Source of the DNA: Paraspadella gotoi
Taxonomy: Eukaryota; Chaetognatha
Length of the DNA: 64,000 nucleotides
Assembly: GCA_051294375.1 (NCBI GenBank)
Contig: CM119269.1
Location: 2,658,699-2,722,698 of the forward strand
Direction of reading: 5' to 3'
Shown here: piece after piece, positions 36,501-64,000 of the stretch
Layout of the letters: the number at the start of each line of letters is the position of its first letter
How positions within the stretch are numbered: position 1 is the first letter of the stretch
Translations under genes and position numbers: made by a program
Notes under the pieces: generated by a model
What the model was told of the DNA's origin: nothing
What the model saw: only the letters and a program-made list of their open reading frames with translations
The model's database searches: none

Positions 36501-37072
36501 GTCTAAAGCCCTGAGCGCCAGCTGTTGAGAGATGCTAAACACCCCTGGCATCACACATGTCCCCCCGTTGCCATACAGTCTCATTTTAATATGATTCTGC
36601 CCAATTCTGTAATTTATTAAGGTTGCTATGGGCCCATGGCTACCAAACGGTCACTTTGATTTCGAAGATCCTTTCATTCGCTTTGCATTTCAGCTCCTCA
36701 TCCTTCTGATCGAGGATGTAGAGGATCGAGGCGTTGAAAGGGTCGATATCGGGGACGACGCAACCGCTCGTCGAGATCAGCGGCTTTGCCTTTGACAGTC
36801 AAACAAAAAGGGAATTTTGAATGAACAACACCGACTTTTCGTAGCCAAATCGCTCGCACATCTAACTCTCCCTCCCAACGAAGAATTTTAAAAAAATCAC
36901 ATAAAAAATGATAATATAAAAAAAAGTATATTACCTGCGGAAATACTTGGGCTTTAAAAGTCTTCTTCACATCAGGGCTGGCGATTTTTGCATTGAGTAA
37001 ACTGTGTATTACGAAGAATGACGCCATCTGGAAAAGAGTCAGCAAAGTGAACCATCGCCATTTAAGCTTCAT
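31868..37072 (-). CDS. DUF229 family protein (sulfatase/alkaline-phosphatase-like fold)
   Basis: Likely type II or secreted glycoprotein of the DUF229 family, about 590 residues. Its reaction is not established. Exons: 37,072-36,935; 36,789-36,655; 36,196-35,793; 35,713-35,498; 35,316-35,117; 35,049-34,752; 34,676-34,411; 31,978-31,868. Exon phases agree at every junction except for two single-base losses (near 36,000 and 35,706). Landmarks: N-terminal hydrophobic anchor (WFTLLTLFQMASFFVIHSLL); TSGCVVPDIDPFNASI; the metal-site segment ILAMDSTSRLN; LGALEFYGYNK; SNGYWTAFGDDW; LDNSILFLWADHGFRQ with the DHG motif; GRHEDSMPMLFI; PENRTCQTAGIPLEFCSCYW. The last exon (YEGWVIVTAP...GEATVSD) matches the usual family ending P-G-x-x-F-E-A-T-V. 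If that exon is not used, translation would read through the donor at 34,411 and stop at 34,354. The frame losses may be assembly errors; otherwise this is a recent pseudogene. Confidence 0.82.
32000..34410. other. Last DUF229 intron (presumed)
   Basis: AT-rich, with GA arrays at 32,588-32,629 and 33,508-33,540, copies of dispersed repeats A and B, a (CTA)n run at 32,766-32,786 and ACCTGGACCTGTACCTGG-type repeats at 32,165-32,230. No further DUF229 exon was found. Confidence 0.5.
33294..33358 (+). repeat. Dispersed repeat A (copy 1)
   Basis: AGTGGGACGGACAGACCGATC... then GAGTTGCTTCACGAATACTC. The second copy is at 46,373-46,462 (AGTGGGACAGACCGACCGAC..., GAGTTGCTCCGCGAGTACTC). The core is a (GACC)n stretch followed by a conserved 25-bp block with a near-palindromic CGAGTACTCG. 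Confidence 0.7.
34752..35049 (-). CDS. DUF229 exon 6 with DHG metal-binding motif
   Basis: Starts after a short 67-bp intron. It reads DRGHLDNSILFLWADHG, then GRHEDSMPMLFIVFPDWF, YDINETLRHLLHLA. The Asp-His-Gly and the later Gly-Arg-His-Glu are the conserved second half of the alkaline-phosphatase superfamily metal site as seen in DUF229 proteins. Confidence 0.85.
36330..36652 (+). mobile_element. tRNA-like SINE candidate in DUF229 intron 2
   Basis: Contains a B-box-like GTGTTCAATCCCC at about 36,418-36,430, preceded by an A-box-like TAGCTTGGTG. The GC-rich body is unlike the AT-rich intron around it. It sits immediately after the donor of exon 2. Ends and target duplications were not resolved. 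Confidence 0.5.
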
Positions 37073-37207
37073 AACAACAACGTTGATTTTTCTTTGAATA
37101 ATTTTGTTTTCAAATCAATTTAAAGTAAGAGCTTCAATTTTTAGTATGAATTATTGGCATGAAAATTTTCTTTGCTTTTTTTTTCTTACTAGAAAAAATA
37201 AGTTTGT

Positions 37208-37308
<101 letters not shown>

Positions 37309-37589
37309 GGTTCTTTGAAATTTACGAGGGAAAAGCTTCCCGCCAAATTTCCTCCTTTTGAGTTGTTCTTTTGCCTGGCAATTTTGGGTAGCGCCTCCAT
37401 GAGGCTTCTAAAGTAAATAAATCAGTTGGAACATCGAATTAAGATTAAGATAAACAGAACTCAACAAAAAAGCCCAACCGGGATACCGGACAGGCCAAAC
37501 AATATTCCAGAAAGTCCAAACCCGGACGCAGGAGAGGCCAATATATCCGACGCCGAGTTTCGACCGATTTTCGTTCTTCTGAACCTCAG

Positions 37590-37812
37590 CCCGTTCCGGC
37601 TTCCGGACTGGCGCCGTCCATCATGGAGGCGGCGTTGGCGGCGGGGGCGACGTCGGGTCTTGGATCGGCTCCGGACACGCCACCGATGCCAGTGTCGGCC
37701 GATTCATCTTCGTTGCCCCGAAAATACTTCACCGCATATTTCAAATAATATTTCAAACTCACCGCTTCCCTTCTTTAAAAAAAAAACACCTTTTTTCTTT
37801 TAAATATATATA

Positions 37813-37870
<58 letters not shown>

Positions 37871-38635
37871 CATCTTCGACCTTTATGCCTTTTTATTACA
37901 CTGGGGTCGAAACGAATATAAAAAAAATGCCGGGAAAGTGTTTTGTTTTTTTGTTTTTTTTGAATTATGTACCAAACGCTAGGGAAAAAATGTTTTAAAA
38001 GAAACAACACCTCGCAGAAATGCTTTTACTTTTTCTTTAAATTTCAAACATTTCAAATCTTTTACTCATATTGTAATGTAATGTAAACGAACAGGCAGAA
38101 ATGCAAGGGTTGTTAACCCCGAAACACATTTTCTGTGGCGTTTTTGCCATTTCCGTCCAGTGGTTAGGAGGACTGCGGCGACGATGGCGGCGGCAACCGT
38201 GCAACTGATCTGATTGATGGGGGCCAAAGTGTTTGTCGGTCGAGCCAATGGTTCGTGAATATGAAAAGAGCGAGAGAAACTGAAAGCGCCGCGTTGCGTT
38301 CGAATTTGGAAACAAAGGAACATCGAGGGTGAAACAAGGATCATAGACATGTTCGACGAAGACTCCATGAACGAAAACCCAAGGGAAACTAACAACAGTA
38401 CTAATTTCGACGATATCAAATATCTCTTGACAACAGCGGTGATGTCATCACAAGTCAATCCAGAAATCTATAGAAAATGACATGGAAAAAAAAATTCTTA
38501 GCTAATTGAAAAAAAAATTAAAGAACAAAATCACGAGTAAAAAAAAAAAATGTCGTCAAATCAACAAATATTTTACTCTCTAGCACCACAGTCATTCGTT
38601 GATTGAGCGAGCGAAGGCGGTCGCCTGTTGAGATG
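37590..38635 (-). CDS. Candidate single-pass membrane protein, unrecognised
   Basis: Three coding-like segments on the minus strand. 38,632-38,585 is a 48-bp segment between AACAG and GTAAAA (GDRLRSLNQRMTVVLE). ~38,467-38,110 follows a TTTCTATAG acceptor and contains LVLLLVSLGFSF and a membrane segment QISCTVAAAIVAAVLLTTG followed by RKWQKRHRK. ~37,775-37,590 reads YAVKYFRGNEDESADTGIGG, then PDVAPAANAASMMDGASPEA and a stop. The second and third can be joined in phase through a weak GG|GTTAAC donor. The first does not join the second in frame as written. I recognise no family. Confidence 0.3.
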
Positions 38636-38835
38636 AAACATTCAAAAATAAATTCGCTCAACATCAAAGCAAAAAAAAAGAAGGAATATATGAAGGAAAA
38701 AAAAAACAAAAAAAAAAAACAAGGATCTCGGCGTTTTCTATCCACGCGCGAGAGCAACAAATCTTTCATCTAAACAACTTATTGTATTTTTTCTTCCTCA
38801 TACAACCTGCAACGCTAAGGCCGCTTTTTCAGAAA

Positions 38836-38892
<57 letters not shown>

Positions 38893-39084
38893 GGCCGTCG
38901 ATGAACCCACCGAAGAAAGGAGAGAAAGCGAGGGGCGTGAGTTCGACCACCGGGTGAGTCACGCGGCGCCGATCGACGCTGGCTCAATCGGTTGAGACGG
39001 TGATACGTGGCCCGAAGGTCTCGACAACGAGGCGCGTTCCTGTACTTTGCTTTTTTTCGTACCTTCTCTCCAGTTTCTAGCCAG

Positions 39085-39085
<1 letters not shown>

Positions 39086-39116
<31 letters not shown>

Positions 39117-39118
39117 CT
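39086..39118 (+). repeat. (CAACGA)n and nearby (CGT)n
   Basis: Five ACAACG units here, and (CGT)n at 39,489-39,527. The two lie ~370 bp apart and are similar on opposite strands. No gene evidence in 38,640-40,242. Confidence 0.85.
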
Positions 39119-39288
39119 GCAGCGGGCGATCACGTGAGCGACGCGTGAATGGCGCGTGAACACCTGAATGCGGTATGCAAATGCGCGCCCGGAGACGACG
39201 GGGCATGATTGAATGCGGGCGAACGTGTCGGCGCGAAAGAATAGGGCGGATGGGCGCGTTCCGCGCGAGTGTGTGCCGAGCGAAGAGA

Positions 39289-39361
<73 letters not shown>

Positions 39362-39487
39362 TGAGAGACCCAAATCGTCCGTCGTGAATCTCTTGGGACG
39401 ACGTGAAGAGAAGAAAAGGTGTGCCGGTGTGGGCGGGGGAAGGAGAGACTTCCAGGCCGTTACCGTCGTTTCTGTCGGGTCTGTCGT

Positions 39488-39526
<39 letters not shown>

Positions 39527-40242
39527 GTTTAGAATGAGAGATACCATCGGCGCTGCTCTGATCGAAATGTCTCGAGCTCAACTTAATTGTTTCTCGGAGA
39601 CGAAGGAACTTCGCTCCTTCTCTCGACTTCATCGTTTCTATGAGAAAAAGGTTGGCTCGTGATTGTCAGAACAATCGGGTTCACAGGTTTATAACTTCTT
39701 TTTTTTTCAATCGTGAAGGTTTTTGAGGCTTTTTTTTCTAATAACTGCTCGATCTTAAGTATTCACTATTCTTGTATAGTTCAAATGTTTTTTTTTTGTT
39801 TTTTTTTCTGCTGAATGAGATCAAGAAAAATCATATCGGACAAAAGCTAGTTCCACACAATTTACAATGTTTTTTTATTTCTTGACTTTCTCGACAAATA
39901 AAAATTTTTTTTACTTTTTCGCGAATTCAATTTCACGAAAAAATCGACTTTGATTTCGTGAAATCAAAAACAAAATATCGACTAAAGAAATTCGAAACTT
40001 TTTTAGAGAAAATTTTTTTTTATTAAACATTTGTACGTCAGTTAGAATCATTCACGTTTCACTTAATTTTCGCTGAATGAAATAAGATCAAAAACAAAAA
40101 AGCAATAATGTGAAAAAAATACTTTTACATTACAAGAAAGAAATAACGTGGGCGTAGTAAAAACTGACTTATAGTTATATAAACTCAAAAAGAGTCATTT
40201 TTTAACCCACTCTTCTCTCCCACCCCCTTTCCCCCACCGAAG

Positions 40243-58814
<18,572 letters not shown>

Positions 58815-58836
58815 TCAACTATCCTATTATCGTGAA

Positions 58837-58849
58837 AATAAAAAATAAA
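58837..58849 (+). terminator. Poly(A) signals of the GPCR gene
   Basis: Two AATAAA hexamers (58,837-58,842 and 58,844-58,849), the first starting 23 bp after the stop codon. The cleavage site is not visible. Confidence 0.55.
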
Positions 58850-59599
58850 TGCTTATTATCCGTAACCGTAGCAACGGCTAGAGATTTGGGTTCCGTTTTG
58901 CTTGGAAATTCGATGGTAAACCTTTCTTTCTTTCTTTTTTCTTGTTTACAATGGGCTGGGAAGTCGAAGTATTATTTCTATCTGTTACTTCATTTGGCCA
59001 AGACAAAAATAAAACAAAAATAGTCTTCGTATTTTTTCCTTTACTGAAATACTGTTACATTTTCGAGTTCACCACCGGTCCACCACCCAAGTGTTAAACG
59101 TTTTGAAATTCTTCGTTTATAATGAGACTTGTTTTGTGCTAAAGTTTTTTTTTCGAAATGATTAGCTCAGCATTTAAAGTAAATTGAACGGGTTTAACAG
59201 TTGCAGTTGCTCCTAATAATTGTAACCGTTACGTTAAAAGGATCATTTCCGTTTCACAAATGAATACTTTTTTAAAGATGTCCTTTAAGCGCTATCTTGA
59301 TCATAAAATTTGTTCTTCGTCAAATCTTTACTAGTTAAATATGTTTTTTAATGACCATATGTTTTGATAATTAAACAAATTCTCGGATGAAAATTCCTTG
59401 ATTTCCCCATAAAAAAAAAATTATTCGGAATGACACGAAAAGCAATTTATTCTCCTTCCAGCAAATGTATTTTCTCGATGTTTCTCTCTTACCGTGTTTC
59501 CAAATACAGTTTGAACGTTTATTTAACTTTTCTCGATTATTATGGATTGTGGAATAAAATAATTAGTTCAATTTGTGAGACAAAAAGTTAAAAAAAGTT

Positions 59600-59652
<53 letters not shown>

Positions 59653-60004
59653 CTAGACACGTGATTCCCATCCCCCGTCGTCTCCCCGCATTTAGTCACC
59701 ATTAACCTCTTTTCCAAGCCAAGGATCGGAAAAGTCGACTGTGAGCCAATTTAAGCGGCGATGAAAGCCAATTACGGGAGACGCCTCGTTTTTGAGAACC
59801 AATCGGCGAAAACGGTTTTGCCGAAATGGGAGCGAATAAATATACAATGCGACGCCAAAGCTGGGGAGGGGGTGGTGAATTTTGTCGGGAGGGGGTTGAG
59901 TCCCTTGTGTCTGCTACGTTAAAGTATTCCTAAATAATTAATTATTGAACTGAAATGTGAGAATACCAAACTATAATCTCGACAACGACAAAATTATTAA
60001 AAAA

Positions 60005-60150
60005 TGAAATAAAAAAAAGAAATAGGAAGGAAAAGGAAAAGAAAAAGAAAAAGAAAAAGAAAAAGAAAGAAGAAAAAAAAAAGAAAAGAAAAGAAAAAGA
60101 AAAGAAATGAAAAGAAAAGAAAAGAGAAAGAGAAAGGAAAAGAGAACAAG
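60005..60150 (+). repeat. (AAAAG)n-type purine array
   Basis: AAAAAG, AAAAG and AAAGA units with few interruptions. Confidence 0.85.
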
Positions 60151-60734
60151 CAGAGAAAATCTGATGTCTCTTTCCTCTGGAAGAAAATTGTTTTTATCCA
60201 ATCCCATCAAAGAAAAGGTGGAATCTTTTTCTCTTTTTTTTTATCTTTTCTCCTTTAGTATTTTTTAGTTAGTTCTGAGAAAAAAGTATCATAAAATAAA
60301 GAAAAATCAATAAAATTAAATGAGGGGAAAAAAAACTTGAGGAGAATTGTTATTAGCATTATCGAGTTTTCGTCTGTACGATTCGAAAAAACTGAATGGC
60401 TTAAGTACTTTATATAAATACATAAACGATGAAATAAACGAACGAACTTTACCTAAAAATATAGTGAAAAAAAACCTTCAGATTTATCCGCTTTTCTTTT
60501 TTTTTTTCGCATCGCACCATCACTTAGTCGAAAAAAAAAGAAGTAAAAAATCAACGCCGTGATGGGAATGAATAAATCATAAGACCTGAGAAAATTGTAC
60601 TTTGGAATATCCACGAAAAAAGGCGGGATTTTTGTTTCGTATCAACTTTTGTTGTTTTATTATAAGTTTGTAAAGAAGTCATGGCTTTGACATCTCTCCA
60701 ATATAAAAATTATCTATGGTGGAACAAAATCCAC

Positions 60735-60925
60735 CAACCGTTCATCAGCGGTCATTGGTGCCGGAGGCAAGTCATTCGCCTCCCAACCCAAAGGTCCGGG
60801 GTTCTATCCCGGTGGCCGCCTAGCAGTTAAGAGGGACGGGTCGCTTAACCCGCCTGTAACATGGTGTTACAGCCTGATCCGAAGCTCAGAGACTGCTTAT
60901 ATTGAACGGTTCTGTCATTAACATT
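60735..60925 (+). mobile_element. tRNA-derived SINE candidate
   Basis: GCGGTCATTGGTGCC... to ...GGTGGCCGCC can fold as a tRNA-like cloverleaf. The 7-bp ends pair, and CCGGGGTTCTATCCCGG forms a perfect T-arm. A GC-rich tail follows (about 60,820-60,900), then AT-rich DNA. No intact tRNA anticodon loop is clear, so this is a SINE head rather than a tRNA gene. Confidence 0.6.
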
Positions 60926-61753
60926 TATCAATAATTATTGACTCTTCATATCATTCATTCGATAAACAAATTATCTTGCCCCCAAATTTGAACTGGCTAT
61001 GTTAATTTAAGTCCTTCCTCAGAACCCGGCAAGCTTCCAATCATCTCTCACAGTTTAGTTAAATTTAAATGTCTTTCGTGACTGAGTAATAATTTTTGTT
61101 ATATCAATTACAATTTCTCTATTATATATATTAATTGTTTACATAAAAGGTACCCATCAATATCGTCTTTTTTCTGAAAGACAAGATGTAGAACTAGTAT
61201 GAAATCCTGCACCATGTGTATTGTGTAGTTTTAATAATAAGTGGTATACCATCACTTCGCCTGCTATATCTTCTGGATGAAGCTGGAACACCAGCTCTTA
61301 GATTAAAAACAATTGGACATCAATGATACTGATCTTATGAATACTCGGAGTTAACCCACAAAGAATTTGATGCATATATAGTAAAAAAATTGAATTGAAT
61401 AAAATTTTAGAACCTTCAATCATTTACGATAACTGAGAAACTCAGGGATCGTTGTAACATTTTTTCCCACTTGAAGAGTTCGCGTCAAAAAAAAAAAAAA
61501 CTCGACTCTCGTCTAATAACATTAGAGCAAAAATACACGATATGCTTTCCCACGTTTTCCCTTTTCTTTTTTTCCTTTTTTTCTCTTTTCTTTTTTTTTC
61601 TTTTTTTGCTTTTTTTCCTTTTCTCCTCTTATTGGGATTTCTTTTTCCATTGGTTTCTCCAAATAAATAGCAGTCCGCGTACAAGCGTACAGTGAATATT
61701 TAGAATTGAAAAGAAAAGAGGGCGAGGCGAGTGGAGAGAGAGATGAGAGAGAG

Positions 61754-61788
<35 letters not shown>

Positions 61789-62086
61789 AGCGAGAGCNNN
61801 NNNNNNNNNNNNNNNNNNNNNNNNNNNNNNNNNNNNNNNNNNNNNNNNNNNNNNNNNNNNNNNNNNNNNNNNNNNNNNNNNNNNNNNNNNNNNNNNNNNN
61901 NNNNNNNNNNNNNNNNNNNNNNNNNNNNNNNNNNNNNNNNNNNNNNNNNNNNNNNNNNNNNNNNNNNNNNNNNNNNNNNNNNNNNNNNNNNNNNNNNNNN
62001 NNNNNNNNNNNNGAGCCAGACCTAAATTGACCATTTTCTCTCCAGCAGAAGAAAAGGGGTGAGTGACAAACTGTTCCGGTCACAGA

Positions 62087-62117
<31 letters not shown>

Positions 62118-63955
62118 CCGATATAAGGTTAGAGGAATTGGTAAGCGAGGGAGAACTAAAGCGAATGAGATGGATCGAGACAAAGGAGAGAGAGAGAGAG
62201 AAAGGACGAATACGACAGTGAAAAAGCAGCAGCGCAGCAGCAAAGAAGCTGGAAAGAAAACAAGAGCGAAAAGAAAATATATCCGTTTAAAAAAAAAAAA
62301 AAGGATTCGATTTTCGTCTTTTATTCAAAGAGAATCGGTAGACCGACTCCATTTGAAGCTTCTTTTTTTTTGGCCAAGTTCGTTGACATCGTCGCGTTCT
62401 CCTTGGAAGGGAAGGTGCGTCCAAGTCATACGTATTCTCGAAGCAGACACTGCGCTTTAATCTTTATCTACCCATTGTACCCAACCGCTCCAGTCGTTCG
62501 CTTTCGCCCGAACGAAATTCGAGCGTCCGCAGCCGACGGATAAACTTCATCCTTCTCCCAATGAATCTTTACTTCAATTAAACGTCTCCTTCAAACCAAC
62601 CGGACTCCTCCACTCCCTTTTTTTTGTCCTAATGAACGTCCCTTAATCCCCTGGAATAACTCACCCTCTTCTCTCGGCTTCCAATGAGCGCCTCCACCCC
62701 CCTTACTCTCAACAGAGGCGCCTCCGGACGTCTCGGCGTCAAAGATTCTCGAGGGAACAAAAGACGTCGATGCAGTTTTCGCTATGCGGCGTCACGCGTC
62801 TCGTGACGAGAGCGAGGACGAGGACGAGAAAGAGGGGGGAGGAAGATGAGGGGAGAAGAAGACGAAAGGGGGGGATGAGAAAGGACAACGACGACGAAAT
62901 TAGAAAGAAGTAAAAAAAAAAAAAATCGAGATTGAAAATTGAAAAGTGAAGAACAACAATCAGATCGACGAATGGAGTCGGTGAAAAACAAAACGGAAAA
63001 CAAACAGGAAAAAACAAAAAGAATCGAGATGAGATTTGCTTTTTAATTCTCATTCTCACATTTAAGTAAGTAGACAGAGATTTCAACCAAAGTGGATTTA
63101 TTTCTCAATATCGGAAGACAAAGAAAGGTGTGAGATAGATGAAATCAATGTGGATACAATCGGTATTTATACATTGGGCTCTCTTTCCCGATGGCATGAA
63201 GCCCCTCTTCTCATTGGTCCATTCCGATAACGGCTCAACCAATCAGAGATTCCACCTTCGATGCTCAGTTTGAAGAGATAAAAAAATAACTGAATTCCGG
63301 CCAGAATATAAACTTACGGTAGATACAATAATTTAGTAAAGATGAAACTAACCATTGATGTCCAAAGGGGACAAATCTGACTGATCCTTAAGAACCCAAA
63401 CCAAATTGGCGCGAGTTAAAGCGAGATACTATAAAATAGTGAAAATAAAAGAGAAGTTGATGAGCGGAATCGTTATGAGGGCGAACTGAGTGAAACCAAT
63501 CAGTACTCTTTGAAGAAGCCTCTAGAGTTCAAAGGGGGTCGACTTAACACTTGGCTGCAGAGGGAGAGAGAATGGGCGAGAGAGACAGAGCGAGAGAGAG
63601 AGAGGGAGACAGAGACAGAATAGGATTTGCATCGGATTCCCCTCCTTTGTCGCCACCTTTTTCATGTTAAAAAGTTTCTCGGTCTGTTTCCTCGCGTTTC
63701 GCTTTCTGACTTTTTTTTTCTCTCTCTCCATTCATTTCGATTCTCCGCGTTTTAACGTCAGTTTTTTTTTAATTTTAAAGGATTAATTATACCTTTCCAA
63801 CTTTAATCGCTTGCCTCTTTTTAAGGTATTATTCCATTTTTTTTATCGGCCGTTTTTAAAACGAAGCATTTCGAAAGTCAGCGATGAGTAAATTTTTCAG
63901 GAACGAAAAAAACAATATTTTCCTACGTCAGGTTCTCGAATTTTTTTCTGATATT

Positions 63956-63998
<43 letters not shown>

Positions 63999-64000
63999 TC

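Larger units (their letters stand above)
58850..64000. other. No gene seen downstream of the GPCR gene
   Basis: AT-rich spacer, GA array (59,600-59,652), purine array (60,005-60,150), a SINE candidate (60,735-60,925), GA arrays flanking the gap at 61,798, and at 63,215-63,250 an ATTGG and an ACCAATCAGAG about 30 bp apart (CCAAT-box-like). No coding exon recognised. Confidence 0.55.

Noticed and set aside
38349-38478. Plus-strand ATG frame MFDEDSMNENPRETNNSTN as the receptor's first exon
   Set aside because: Short, only a weak internal donor, and the opposite strand reads a membrane segment over part of it; not enough support.

Overview
This is a stretch of invertebrate animal genome, not a microbial one. 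Genes are split by GT-AG introns, coding exons are rich in NNC and NNG codons, introns and spacers are AT-rich, and dinucleotide GA/CT arrays recur every 1-2 kb. Gene content (a GPI-tailed thioester protein of the CD109/TEP type, a DUF229 sulfatase-like protein and a rhodopsin-family receptor) fits many protostomes. I cannot name the species.

Layout. 1-10.5 kb: no convincing gene; polypyrimidine and GA arrays, six scaffold gaps, a small hairpin repeat. 10.5-11.2 kb: a noisy ~75-bp minisatellite directly after a 25-N gap. 11.2-27.0 kb: a huge inverted repeat (arms ~7.7 kb). Its right arm holds most of a readable CD109-like gene on the minus strand (30,099 down to 20,956). Its left arm holds the same exons on the plus strand, riddled with short indels. 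31.9-37.1 kb: an 8-exon DUF229 gene on the minus strand, with one SINE-like insertion in an intron. 37.6-38.6 kb: a possible small membrane-protein gene (minus). 40.2-58.8 kb: the 3' half of a class A GPCR gene (plus): TM6, TM7, helix 8 and a very long low-complexity C-tail ending in a PDZ-type STRL. Part of that gene lies in a 4-kb direct duplication (48.2-52.6 and 52.6-56.6 kb), again next to a 25-N gap and again indel-rich. 58.8-64 kb: no gene seen; SINE-like elements, purine tracts and one gap.

Exon boundaries were fixed by splice phase. In the CD109-like gene, exons 7-15 of the right arm join in phase. The DUF229 gene joins in phase except for two single-base losses. The receptor's C-tail exons join in phase once the two duplicated copies are compared. 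The two large duplications look most like gap-filling with uncorrected long reads. A true inverted duplication is not excluded, because the arms are separated by a non-repeated ~170-bp loop. I found no sign of an operon-like or defence-like novel system. The most informative novelty is the orphan receptor's tail and the assembly structure around it.
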